DNA of 64,000 nucleotides from Bacillus sp. KH172YL63 (GCF_011398925.1 NZ_AP022842.1:2964001-3028000); one strand, 5' to 3'; positions 8,807 through 15,876 are shown, counted from the first letter of the stretch. Made by a program: numbers and translations. The notes: a model not told the origin generated them from the sequence alone.

Positions 8807-9637
8807 TTAACCTCCTAGTTGTTGTAAAACGGTGTTTTTCATTATTGAATAAGAAGGGAAAATCCCTGTCCATTTTTCAAATGAGAGTGCACCTTGATAG
8901 ACAAACATATCAAGTCCATTTTGCGTCTGTGCACCTTTTTCCCTCGCCTGTTTCAGGAGGGATGTTTCCAATGGGTTATAGATGATGTCACTGACGATGC
9001 TTCCCTGTTTCACTTCATGCATCACGAGCGGACTCTCGTCGATATGCGGGAACATCCCGATCGAGGTCGTCTGGATGATGACATCGTAATCCTGCAGACG
9101 CTTCTCAGCTTCTTCAAGTGTAAGAGAGGTGGAGTCCAATTGAAAGGGGCAGGCCCCAATCATCTTCTCCGCTCTCTCTTTCGTCCTGTTGGTCACATCG
9201 ATCACCCTCACCCCGAGGGATGCAAGTGTGTAATAAATGGCCTTTGCAGCCCCGCCTGCGCCGATGATGAGCATAGACTTCCCTTCAAGAGGCTCCTTGG
9301 ACATGTTTCTAAGTCCCTCTACATACCCGAGTCCATCTGTATTGTAGCCGGTGAGCTTACCATTTTCATTGACGATCGTATTGACTGCACCAATCGCCTC
9401 TGCCAAAGGATCGATTTCATCCAATAGCTCCATGACCTGCTCCTTATGGGGAACCGTCACATTCACTCCCCGGATCCCAAGGGCCTTTATTCCCTCAATG
9501 GCTTGAGGAAGGTCCTCTTTCTTCACGTGAAATTTAACATAAGTTGCATCAACACCACTCTCCCTGAAAGCGCTCGTATGCATCAGGGGTGACATGGAGT
9601 GTGCGATCGGATCTCCTATCACACCATATAAAGCCAC
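8807..9637 (-). CDS. aroE: Shikimate dehydrogenase (NADP+) AroE
   Basis: AroE reduces 3-dehydroshikimate to shikimate in aromatic amino acid synthesis. The 276-residue protein shows the substrate-binding motif PIAHSMSPLMH near residues 10-20, the catalytic Lys in TVPHKEQVME (about residue 66), NTDGLG near residue 100, and the NADP-binding loop IIGAGGAAKAI near residue 128. It lies in the yqeG-yqeM operon between yqeH and yhbY. Confidence 0.96.
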   Translation of the reverse strand: MALYGVIGDPIAHSMSPLMHTSAFRESGVDATYVKFHVKKEDLPQAIEGIKALGIRGVNVTVPHKEQVMELLDEIDPLAEAIGAVNTIVNENGKLTGYNTDGLGYVEGLRNMSKEPLEGKSMLIIGAGGAAKAIYYTLASLGVRVIDVTNRTKERAEKMIGACPFQLDSTSLTLEEAEKRLQDYDVIIQTTSIGMFPHIDESPLVMHEVKQGSIVSDIIYNPLETSLLKQAREKGAQTQNGLDMFVYQGALSFEKWTGIFPSYSIMKNTVLQQLGG

Positions 9638-9647
9638 ATGACCCCTC

Positions 9648-10748
9648 CTAGATTAATGATTTTCTCAGGAACACGCTGACGCCCTTCGGAACATGGGCCG
9701 CAATCGTCGCCCCTGCCTCATTTACGGTGATCCACCCTAAACCGGAGAAAACGATGTCGGTCTTCGCTTCTTTAATCTTGAATTCATGCCTCACGAGCGC
9801 CGGGAAGTTACCCATGTCATCCTTCCTTGGCGGCTGCAGTAACTCACCTGCATGATTCTCATAAAGCTCATCCGCCTTCTCGATCTTCGTACGGTGGATG
9901 TTCAGCTCATTCGAGAAATAGCAGGTGAACGGCTGACGATTACCTGCCATGAAATCAAATCTGGCCAATCCGCCAAAGAACAATGTTTGTTCCGGATTCA
10001 GCTGGAACGTCCGGGGCTTGATTTCTTTCTTCGGAGTGATGATTTTCAAGTCCTGCTTATCAACAAAATGGGCCATCTGATGATGATTGATGATTCCCGG
10101 TGTGTCTATGAGCGACTCCTCATCATCCAGAGGAATTTGGATCATATCAAGCGTCGTGCCAGGGAAGTGGGAAGTTGTGATCACATCCTGTTCCCCTGAT
10201 ACATGCTTGATGATCCGGTTAATGAAGGTTGATTTCCCTACATTGGTACATCCAACCACATAGACGTCTTTGCCGTTCCGATATTCTTCGATCGCTTCGA
10301 TCGCTTCTGTAATTCCCTGTCCTTTAGCCGCGCTCACAAGCTGAACGTCGATCGGTTTCAGACCGAGCTGGCTAGCCTCATGCTTCATCCAGTGGATCAG
10401 TTTGGCAGGCTTGACTGATTTCGGAAGCAGGTCAACTTTATTCCCGATCAAGAGGATCGGATTCTTGCCGACAAACCGGTGCAACCCTGGAAGCCAGCTG
10501 CCGTTAAAGTCAAATATATCTACAACTTTGACGATCAATCCTTCTGAATCTCCAAGTTCATTCAATATTTTCAGGAAGTCGTCATCTGTCAACGGAACAT
10601 CCTGGACTTCATTATAATGTTTCAACCGAAAACAACGTTGACAGATGATTTCTTCTTTTTGAAGGGCCGATGGCGGTGCATAGCCCATTCCCTCTTTGTT
10701 TTCCGTCTGAATTTCAACGCCGCAACCTATACATACAACTTGACTCAC
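9648..10748 (-). CDS. yqeH: Ribosome biogenesis GTPase YqeH
   Basis: YqeH is a circularly permuted GTPase needed for 30S subunit assembly. The 366-residue product starts with a zinc finger, CIGCG and later CQRCF (about residues 6-38). The GTPase motifs come in permuted order: G4 GNKVDLLP near residue 102, then G1 GCTNVGKSTF near residue 166, then G3 DTPGI near residue 215. The C-terminal part is the non-GTPase RNA-interaction region. The start overlaps the end of yqeG by 4 nt (ATGA), so translation is coupled to that now-broken gene. Confidence 0.95.
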   Translation of the reverse strand: MSQVVCIGCGVEIQTENKEGMGYAPPSALQKEEIICQRCFRLKHYNEVQDVPLTDDDFLKILNELGDSEGLIVKVVDIFDFNGSWLPGLHRFVGKNPILLIGNKVDLLPKSVKPAKLIHWMKHEASQLGLKPIDVQLVSAAKGQGITEAIEAIEEYRNGKDVYVVGCTNVGKSTFINRIIKHVSGEQDVITTSHFPGTTLDMIQIPLDDEESLIDTPGIINHHQMAHFVDKQDLKIITPKKEIKPRTFQLNPEQTLFFGGLARFDFMAGNRQPFTCYFSNELNIHRTKIEKADELYENHAGELLQPPRKDDMGNFPALVRHEFKIKEAKTDIVFSGLGWITVNEAGATIAAHVPKGVSVFLRKSLI

Positions 10749-11277
10749 TTTTTATCCTCCCACTCAAGCATGCCTTTCCGCTTGAAAAACTTCATGATTC
10801 TTCTTTCCACCCGGCGGTTGAACTTTGTCACAAATCCGTCCGATTGGGCAACCGGAACGACCAGGATCGTGTGGAATCCGCTGCGGTTTCCACCTAAAAC
10901 GTCTGTTAAAAGCTGATCGCCGATGACGACAGTCTCTTCTTTTTTTACACCCATTTTACACCCATTTGCTCAATCGCTCTTTTAAAAGCCCGTCCCATCG
11001 GCTTGCGGGCCTGAAAGATGAACGGCACGCCAAGCGGGTCTGCAAATGCACCGACACGGCTTTTATTATTGTTGGATACGATTGTGACAAGGATGCCTTG
11101 CTCCTGCATCTCTTTAAACCACTGTATCAGCTTCGGCGTGGCATTTGGCCTGTCCCATTCCACCAGTGTGTTATCCAAATCTGTTATGATTGCCTTAATT
11201 CCTTTTTCCTTTAAATGCCCCGGACTGATACTAAAGATATCCTGAACCTGTTCATTGGGTAAAAACTGCTTGATCAC
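10745..11277 (-). pseudogene. yqeG: yqeG, HAD phosphatase, frameshifted by an 11-bp tandem duplication
   Basis: YqeG-type HAD (class IIIA) phosphatases are about 170 residues. Here the first part (10945-11277, 110 codons) holds the HAD motif ITDLDNTLVEWD and VTIVSNNN, then stops just after AIEQMGVKWV. The rest (10745-10954, 69 codons) continues in another frame from MGVKKEETVVIGDQLLTD, the third HAD motif. Deleting one copy of the unit AAATGGGTGTA (minus strand) restores a continuous AIEQMGVKKEETVV. The second part begins with an ATG that overlaps the first part's TAA, so reinitiation could make two polypeptides. Options are a true mutation, a reversible slipped-strand change, or an assembly error. 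Confidence 0.85.
10946..10967. repeat. 11-bp perfect tandem duplication in yqeG
   Basis: TACACCCATTT occurs twice back to back (10946-10956 and 10957-10967). Eleven bases is not a multiple of three, so it shifts the yqeG frame. Confidence 0.95.
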
Positions 11278-11713
11278 TTGCTACACCTCAAATTTCTTTA
11301 TCAATGATATGGATGACTCCCCTCAAAAGAAAATCCCTCCATTTTAACGCACTCTTCCTATAGTATACCTTTAACCTATAACAGATTAATGATAACCAAT
11401 TTTACATACGGATTCAAAAAAAAATCATATATATTCCTTGAAATCCATGATTATTCTTCCCAACCATAAATATTTTTCGACAAATTCTTCGTTTTCCTCT
11501 ATGTTGTGGATAACCTTATACACATTATACAGAACAAAAATAGCGAGTATTTACCAGTTATATACAAGTTAATCACATCTTATCCACTTTAAATTGTGGA
11601 TAAAGGAACGCTTGTTCTAAAAAAATATATTTGGTAAAGTTTAATTACTACTTAAAAACGTAAACACGTAAATGTTTCGAAATAATAAAGAATGATTATT
11701 GGAGGTGGCCTTA
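11278..11713. promoter_or_regulatory. AT-rich region with a DnaA-box cluster upstream of sda
   Basis: Three perfect DnaA boxes (TTATNCACA) are present: minus strand 11505-11513, plus strand TTATACACA 11516-11524, and minus strand 11595-11603. TTATCCACT at 11580-11588 and TTATACAGA at 11525-11533 each differ by one base. The 11580-11603 part forms an inverted repeat. In B. subtilis the sda promoter is controlled by DnaA through such boxes, so the same control is expected here. The rest of the region must also contain the yqeG promoter on the minus strand; none stood out clearly. Confidence 0.85.
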
Positions 11714-11854
11714 ATGAGGAAGTTATCGGACGAGTTGTTGATTGATTCGTATTTTAAAGCATTGGAGTTAAAACTCAATACTGAATTCATTCGCCTCATC
11801 GAAATGGAAATTCACCGTCGATCTCTTACTAATAAAATTAAAGCTACTTCGTAG
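11714..11854 (+). CDS. sda: Sporulation checkpoint inhibitor Sda
   Basis: Sda is a small helical-hairpin protein that binds the sporulation kinase KinA and blocks its phosphorylation, stopping sporulation when DNA replication is disturbed. The 46-residue product begins [19 protein letters not shown] and continues [17 protein letters not shown], nearly the same length and sequence as B. subtilis Sda. The strong ribosome binding site GGAGGTGG is at 11701-11708. DnaA boxes upstream and a terminator downstream indicate a single-gene unit. Confidence 0.96.
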   Translation: MRKLSDELLIDSYFKALELKLNTEFIRLIEMEIHRRSLTNKIKATS

Positions 11855-11871
11855 AATACTAACATGAAATG

Positions 11872-11904
11872 GGACGGATTCATATGGAATCCGTCCTCTT
11901 TTTA
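11872..11904 (+). terminator. Terminator of sda
   Basis: GGACGGATT (11872-11880) pairs with AATCCGTCC (11888-11896) and is followed by TCTTTTTAT. Confidence 0.85.
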
Positions 11905-11941
11905 TAGGAGAAACCCGCTTCATTCAGGATGTGTTCTAATC

Positions 11942-12724
11942 TTACCGGATGAAATCTCCAATCGTCTCACCAACCGTCACGTTACGGGGCACGGTTCTCT
12001 CTTCCTGGAAAGCAAATGAATTCTTCTCGAACAGGAGGATGACGGTCGAACCAAAGCTGAAATATGCGACTTCCTCGCCTTGTTTCCATTCTTTATTCTC
12101 GTGCACATAATCCACGCAGTTAACAAACATCGCGCCTACCTTCACGACTGCCACTTTTCCGCCTTTTGTCTGAAGCTCGGTAATCGACCGAAAGTTCTTA
12201 GACAGCGCTTCTTTACCATATTTCAATCCAAGCTCGTTGACCGGATAGGAATGATCCCCTAGTGACCACCTGGATAGGACGGTCCCTGACACAGGGCTGT
12301 GGATGCGGTGATAATTTGCAGGACTCAGGTAAAATACCGCGAACTCTCCCCCGCTGTAAGATGATGCTTTTCCTTCACTTCCAAGCATATCGAGGATCGA
12401 ATAAGTCTTTCCCTTCACCTCGATGAGCAAATCATCCGTAATGATGCCAGAACTTGCCATCAGTCCGTCCACAGGACTCACAGCCTGTTCATCACTGTGT
12501 TGGATGACCCTTGCATCCTCCTTCAGATTTCGGATAAAGAAGTCGTGCAGCGTTTTATAATCACTGACATCCCCGGCTATTTCATCAACATTGATTTTGT
12601 ATGTCTTGATGAATGATGAAATAACCGGACGGCTCAATGGCGATTGAACGAACTTCCTGATAAGAAAGGAAGACCATTTTTTATTCGTCAGTTCAATAAA
12701 TAGTCGATAAATGGATTGCTTCAT
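11942..12724 (-). CDS. psd: Phosphatidylserine decarboxylase Psd
   Basis: Psd converts phosphatidylserine to phosphatidylethanolamine at the membrane. The 260-residue proenzyme has the conserved PVDGLM region near residue 94 and the autocleavage motif as FGST near residue 224-227; cleavage before the Ser makes the pyruvoyl cofactor. Length matches B. subtilis Psd (263). It is divergent from pssA, which makes its substrate; in B. subtilis the two sit in one operon elsewhere, so the arrangement here differs. Confidence 0.95.
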   Translation of the reverse strand: MKQSIYRLFIELTNKKWSSFLIRKFVQSPLSRPVISSFIKTYKINVDEIAGDVSDYKTLHDFFIRNLKEDARVIQHSDEQAVSPVDGLMASSGIITDDLLIEVKGKTYSILDMLGSEGKASSYSGGEFAVFYLSPANYHRIHSPVSGTVLSRWSLGDHSYPVNELGLKYGKEALSKNFRSITELQTKGGKVAVVKVGAMFVNCVDYVHENKEWKQGEEVAYFSFGSTVILLFEKNSFAFQEERTVPRNVTVGETIGDFIR

Positions 12725-12832
12725 ATCAGTACTCCTTACAAAATTCTAAAAAACGATTATCTTTAACAGTTTAATAAGTATATAATAAAATATTGTTATA
12801 TACTATATGAATAACCATCTTTTTTCATCAAA

Positions 12833-12890
12833 GGGCAACCTTTGCCCGTGTTAACAGGCTTATGCCCCTCCCTGATGAGAAGCATAAGCC
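12833..12890 (+). promoter_or_regulatory. Two hairpins in the pssA upstream region
   Basis: GGGCAA/TTGCCC (12833-12838, 12842-12847) and GGCTTATGC/GCATAAGCC (12857-12865, 12882-12890) are perfect inverted repeats between an AT-rich promoter-like area and the pssA start. They could be a transcribed leader or an operator for the divergent psd/pssA pair. No known riboswitch class was recognized. Confidence 0.4.
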
Positions 12891-12942
12891 ATCAATCATG
12901 TTCAAAAGTGAACAAATATATCTTATAAGGAGTGAGTCTTGA

Positions 12943-13482
12943 TTGTTTCTCTCCGGCGTCATCGATCAAACGTTCAAGAAAATCAAAACACAAACAGCGA
13001 ATCTTATTACTTTATCCAACCTGTCCCTAGGTGGATTTGCCATCATTTCTATCCTTCATGATCAATTAAATTTAAGTTTATTGCTCATTTTCATCGCTGC
13101 CCTGACAGACAGATTCGATGGGATGGTTGCGAGAAAATTAAACATTGAATCAGATTTAGGCAAGCAGCTTGATTCCATGAGTGATATCGTGTCCTTTGGG
13201 GTCGCTCCGGCTTTGCTCATGTATACAGCAGTCCTTCAACAATTCGACGTACCCGGGATGTTTTTCACCATCCTTTATATCGCCTGCGGAGCATACAGGC
13301 TCGCCAGGTTCAATATCACGGAAAATGACGGCTATTTCACAGGATTGCCGATCACGGTAGCCGGCTGTCTGTTGACGCTGTGCTACTTTATGATCCCCCA
13401 TGTTTCAAGCGTGGTGCTCATATGTATGACCATTCTTCTGGCACTCTTGATGGTCAGCACGTTCACACTGAAGAAAATGTAG
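12943..13482 (+). CDS. pssA: CDP-diacylglycerol-serine O-phosphatidyltransferase PssA
   Basis: PssA makes phosphatidylserine from CDP-diacylglycerol and serine. The 179-residue integral membrane protein carries the CDP-alcohol phosphatidyltransferase signature DG-x2-AR-x8-G-x3-D-x3-D, seen as DGMVAR, then G and KQLDSMSD near residues 50-75. Several hydrophobic segments follow. Start is TTG at 12943, with AAGGAG at 12927-12932; no in-frame ATG gives the full N-terminus. It works together with Psd, encoded divergently next door. Confidence 0.93.
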   Translation: MFLSGVIDQTFKKIKTQTANLITLSNLSLGGFAIISILHDQLNLSLLLIFIAALTDRFDGMVARKLNIESDLGKQLDSMSDIVSFGVAPALLMYTAVLQQFDVPGMFFTILYIACGAYRLARFNITENDGYFTGLPITVAGCLLTLCYFMIPHVSSVVLICMTILLALLMVSTFTLKKM

Positions 13483-13497
13483 ATGTCCTATGGGAAG

Positions 13498-13529
13498 AGC
13501 CCGTTTCGATGAGGAAACGGGCTTTTTTT
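13498..13529 (+). terminator. Terminator of pssA
   Basis: AGCCCGTTTC (13498-13507) pairs with GAAACGGGCT (13514-13523) and runs into TTTTTTT. Confidence 0.92.
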
Positions 13530-13552
13530 GTTTGTGCTTGTCGGGCCTGAAC

Positions 13553-13697
13553 AAGCCCCCTCCGCTTTTCTTTGTCCAGCTGCGGGGCTTAGAGGCTCGA
13601 GGTCATAAGTCAAACCTGCCAAAAAGGCAAAGAACGCCTTTCCGGCAGGTTCGCCTTATGCTTGTCGCCTCTGGGCAAAGCCCCTCCGCTTTTCTTT
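13553..13697. repeat. Palindromic dispersed-type repeat between pssA and the YjcZ gene
   Basis: The element is bounded by a direct repeat (AAGCCCCTCCGCTTTTCTTT-like) at about 13553-13573 and 13677-13697. Inside are nested inverted repeats: AAGCCCC/GGGGCTT, AGAGGC/GCCTCT with CATAAG/CTTATG, and AACCTGCC/GGCAGGTT enclosing AAAGGC/GCCTTT. It resembles the GTCCAGCT...CTTTTCTTT repeats scattered through many Bacillaceae genomes (from memory). It ends exactly at the stop codon of the YjcZ-type gene. Confidence 0.7.
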
Positions 13698-13834
13698 TAA
13701 CAATTGGTGTAGTACCACCAGCCACCGAATAGGAAAAGCAGGATTAGTAGGACGACGACGAGGGCGAAGTAAAACCCGCCGCCACCATAGCAACCTGGAT
13801 AAACTGGTCCACAACACGGGTATCCATATGGCAT
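13697..13834 (-). CDS. YjcZ-family small sporulation protein
   Basis: A 45-residue protein. The first half is rich in Gly, Pro, Tyr and Cys (MPYGYPCCGPVYPG), then GGGGFYFALVVVLLILLFLF, a glycine-led membrane segment typical of the YjcZ/sporulation family, then an aromatic tail (WWYY). Family members are made during sporulation; their exact role is unknown. The start at 13834 is preferred because GGAGG lies 7 nt upstream; the ATG at 13840 directly abuts it. A sigma-K-like -10 lies upstream at 13864-13872. Confidence 0.85.
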   Translation of the reverse strand: MPYGYPCCGPVYPGCYGGGGFYFALVVVLLILLFLFGGWWYYTNC

Positions 13835-13863
13835 GACCATACCTCCTCACTCACTTTTACTAA

Positions 13864-13872
13864 TAGTATATG
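13864..13872 (-). promoter_or_regulatory. Sigma-K-type -10 element upstream of the YjcZ gene
   Basis: On the minus strand this reads CATATACTA, a perfect match to the sigma-K -10 consensus CATANNNTA. A weak AC-containing -35 lies about 15 nt upstream. This fits expression of a YjcZ-family protein in the mother cell. Confidence 0.5.
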
Positions 13873-14032
13873 TACATAGGTTAAGAGCGTATAGGCAGTT
13901 TCCATCTTTATTATAGAATTCAGCAGACAGGAAAATGTTCCATTTCTTTCATTACTTTCTCCGGACATGCAAGCACTCCCCTTTCTTAACATAGTAATGA
14001 GTATAGGCTTAAGTCCTCATGGAGGTGTAAAC

Positions 14033-14749
14033 ATGTCTGGAGTCCTAACGGCACTGGGGTATTTCTTTAAGGAGTTAATCTTTCTCGTTTCTTACGTTAA
14101 GAATAATGCGTTTCCCCAACCACTGTCTTCAGGAGACGAACGAAAATATTTGCGTTTGATGGCAGAAGGGGATGAGCACGCCCGGAATATGCTGATTGAA
14201 CATAATCTCCGATTGGTGGCGCACATCGTCAAGAAATTTGAAAACACCGGCGAAGATCCAGAAGATTTGATTTCCATCGGGACGATCGGATTGATCAAAG
14301 CGATCGAAAGCTATTCGGAAGGCAAGGGGACAAAGCTTGCCACGTATGCGGCCAGATGTATCGAAAATGAAATCCTGATGCATCTTCGTGCCCTCAAAAA
14401 AACGAAAAAAGACGTTTCCCTGCACGACCCGATCGGACAGGATAAGGAAGGGAACGAAATCAGTTTGATCGATATCTTAAAATCGGAGAGCGATGATGTC
14501 ATCGACACGATCCAATTAAGCATGGAGCTTGAGAAGGTCCGTAAATACATCTGTGTCCTTGATGAGCGGGAAAAGGAAGTCATTGTCGGTCGATTCGGCC
14601 TTGATCTAAAAGAGGAGAAAACCCAGCGGGAAATCGCCAAAGAGCTCGGGATCTCTAGAAGCTATGTTTCCCGTATTGAAAAACGGGCGCTCATGAAAAT
14701 GTTCCATGAGTTTTATCGGGAAGAAAAAGAGAAGCGGAATATGTCGTAA
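14033..14749 (+). CDS. sigK: RNA polymerase sigma-K factor (pro-form), uninterrupted
   Basis: Sigma-K directs late mother-cell transcription during sporulation. The 238-residue product starts [20 protein letters not shown], a hydrophobic pro-sequence; the SpoIVFB cleavage site known in B. subtilis corresponds to S20|Y21. Region 2 ([13 protein letters not shown]...[10 protein letters not shown]) and region 4 ([20 protein letters not shown]) are complete. The B. subtilis gene is split by the skin prophage-like element; here the frame is continuous. Start ATG 14033 follows GGAGGTG at 14021-14027. It should act on tgl and on the YjcZ-type gene in this window. Confidence 0.97.
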   Translation: MSGVLTALGYFFKELIFLVSYVKNNAFPQPLSSGDERKYLRLMAEGDEHARNMLIEHNLRLVAHIVKKFENTGEDPEDLISIGTIGLIKAIESYSEGKGTKLATYAARCIENEILMHLRALKKTKKDVSLHDPIGQDKEGNEISLIDILKSESDDVIDTIQLSMELEKVRKYICVLDEREKEVIVGRFGLDLKEEKTQREIAKELGISRSYVSRIEKRALMKMFHEFYREEKEKRNMS

Positions 14750-14767
14750 AGAAAATGATAATTCCTC

Positions 14768-14824
14768 AAAAAAATCCGAATGAATTCGATTCTTGGATAA
14801 GAATTGAATTCACCCGGATTTTTT
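14768..14824. terminator. ATCCGAACGA-family hairpin, copy 2 (after sigK)
   Basis: AAAAATCCG ... TGAATTCGATTCTT pairs with AAGAATTGAATTCA ... CCGGATTTTT, with a GGAT loop. The stem is about 23 bp with small bulges and has A- and T-runs on the two sides. Confidence 0.85.
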
Positions 14825-15011
14825 CTATTATGCAAGTATGATCAAAGCGAGAAGCACGCTCCCCTGTTGATGGGTGTGAATGGCAGCGACTCCTCAGGTA
14901 AAGCTTGGCCGGACCGATAAAAAAAGCTCGCGGTCGCACGTGAAAAGTAAAGCCATACACGGAAATCAACATCCAGGGGTACCAAAGATCCAGACTTTTT
15001 TGCTTTACTTC
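14825..15011. other. Intergenic stretch with no supported gene
   Basis: Open frames here have no convincing ribosome binding site or recognizable product. Nothing else was found. Confidence 0.5.
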
Positions 15012-15095
15012 CTATTCCACACTGACTTCAGCAGAAATGATCAACCCAATCACAGATGTAAGGACAAGACCCATAATCATTGAGAACATCGTCAT
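15012..15095 (-). CDS. Possible 27-residue membrane peptide
   Basis: ATG at 15095 is preceded by AAAGGAG with a 4-nt gap (a second ATG two codons on has 10 nt). The product, beginning MTMFSMIMGLVLTSV and ending GLIISAEVSVE, is one hydrophobic span with an acidic tail. I do not recognize it. A membrane micro-protein is plausible, but the length makes chance hard to rule out. Confidence 0.4.
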   Translation of the reverse strand: MTMFSMIMGLVLTSVIGLIISAEVSVE

Positions 15096-15217
15096 CGCTC
15101 TCCTTTTCATTTATGATAGTTCCTACTATTAATGTATCACGAAAAAACGGATATTCTCCTGTCATTCGTGAACATCTTATTACTAAACATTGACGAAAAT
15201 GTGACCGGGAACCGGGT

Positions 15218-15258
15218 AAAAAAAGAAGGGGACACCTCATTTCTGAGTGCCCCCTTCT
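15218..15258 (-). terminator. Minus-strand terminator closing the yrzI micro-ORF transcript
   Basis: On the plus strand seven A residues precede GAAGGGGACAC (15225-15235), which pairs with GTGCCCCCTTC (15247-15257) apart from one mismatch. Read on the minus strand, this is a GC-rich stem followed by a U-run. Confidence 0.75.
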
Positions 15259-15262
15259 CCGA

Positions 15263-15331
15263 TCATCTGGCCCTATCCCGTTTCTTTCCCCGATGGAAAA
15301 TGACAGTCCAAATCGCGATATTCAAAAACAT
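15263..15331 (-). CDS. 22-residue YrzI-like micro-ORF
   Basis: ATG at 15331 lies 5 nt after GGTGGAG. The product, MFLNIAIWTVIFHRGKKR plus RDRAR-like tail, lines up with the N-terminus of the neighbouring YrzI (MTLNLLFITVTFNKKQ): M-x-L-N, then T-V-x-F and a basic run. YrzI-type proteins are known to occur in tandem in the B. cereus group, so this may be a shortened second copy. It lies just before a terminator. The assignment is inferred from the alignment by eye. Confidence 0.45.
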   Translation of the reverse strand: MFLNIAIWTVIFHRGKKRDRAR

Positions 15332-15355
15332 GTACTCCACCCGCCTTCTGAAGCG

Positions 15356-15415
15356 TTAGGCAGTATCCTTCTCTACCCAAAGCGCATTTAGTTTTTTCTC
15401 TTGTATAAAAATCAT
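15356..15415 (-). CDS. Possible 19-residue micro-ORF between yrzI and its shortened copy
   Basis: ATG at 15415 follows AGAGGAG at a suitable distance. The product reads MIFIQEKKLNALWVEKDTA. It lies 40 nt downstream of yrzI on the same strand and so probably in the same transcript. It might be the remnant of another YrzI-type copy. Support is weak. Confidence 0.3.
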   Translation of the reverse strand: MIFIQEKKLNALWVEKDTA

Positions 15416-15454
15416 GATTCCTGCTCCTCTCTTTTTGTGTACTTTCCATTCATA

Positions 15455-15595
15455 TTAAAATAATTGTGACATGTATTGCTGCTTTGCTTTTGTTTCTTCA
15501 TAACATTTAGAAACCGTTTCGTTGTGTAAAGCTTCTTCAAACGTTTCCTGCTTTTTATTGAATGTCACGGTAATGAATAAAAGATTCAGTGTCAT
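15455..15595 (-). CDS. yrzI: YrzI-family small protein
   Basis: A 46-residue protein beginning MTLNLLFITVTFNKKQ, followed by an acidic and polar helix (ETFEEALHNETVSKCYEE). The hydrophobic start MTLN..F.T.T followed by a charged C-terminal half is the mark of the YrzI small-protein family of Bacillus, whose function is unknown. GGGGGG lies just upstream of ATG 15595; longer upstream readings have no such support. B. subtilis yrzI is also near yrhC. Confidence 0.8.
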   Translation of the reverse strand: MTLNLLFITVTFNKKQETFEEALHNETVSKCYEETKAKQQYMSQLF

Positions 15596-15670
15596 ATATA
15601 TCCCCCCTTTCACAGTCCCAGGCCTTCCGGGCAAACGAAAAAGCCACAAAGAGTTCGCTCCTTGCGGCAC

Positions 15671-15705
15671 AAAAAAGCCACAGGGAACTGCATTCTCCCT
15701 GTGGC
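15671..15705 (-). terminator. Strong minus-strand terminator upstream of yrzI
   Basis: GCCACAGGGA (15677-15686) pairs perfectly with TCCCTGTGGC (15696-15705). Six A residues at 15671-15676 form the U-run on the minus strand. It ends a short transcript that starts from the promoter at 15848-15876. Confidence 0.88.
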
Positions 15706-15720
15706 TATCATTAATTGAAA

Positions 15721-15807
15721 TTAAAATGAAGCGTATAACATCCCACAAGCGGTCGAATGATGAAAACAATATGAAGTTGTGTTATTTTTTCCAATAAGCA
15801 CGAACAT
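15721..15807 (-). CDS. Possible 28-residue ORF in a self-contained short transcript
   Basis: ATG at 15807 lies 9 nt after GGGGAGG. The product begins MFVLIGKNNTTSYCFHH and ends ACGMLYASF. It is unrelated to anything I recognize. It is enclosed by a consensus sigma-A promoter and a strong terminator, which supports transcription but not necessarily translation; the RNA itself could be the product. Confidence 0.4.
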   Translation of the reverse strand: MFVLIGKNNTTSYCFHHSTACGMLYASF

Positions 15808-15847
15808 TTTTCTCGACCTCCCCTGTGTTATTTTTCTTACATTGGTT

Positions 15848-15876
15848 ATTATATCCAATCACCACCCCGATGTAAA
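15848..15876 (-). promoter_or_regulatory. Sigma-A promoter for a ~170-nt transcript
   Basis: On the minus strand TTTACA (15876-15871) is followed by a 17-nt spacer and TATAAT (15853-15848). Only one base differs from the full consensus. The predicted start is near 15841 and the first terminator ends at 15671. Confidence 0.75.

Noticed and set aside
10745..11277. The two yqeG pieces as two separate genes
   Set aside because: The pieces are the N- and C-terminal parts of one HAD protein, and removing one 11-bp unit joins them exactly.
15132..15359. 75-codon plus-strand frame over the micro-ORF island
   Set aside because: No ribosome binding site, and it runs through a minus-strand terminator hairpin.
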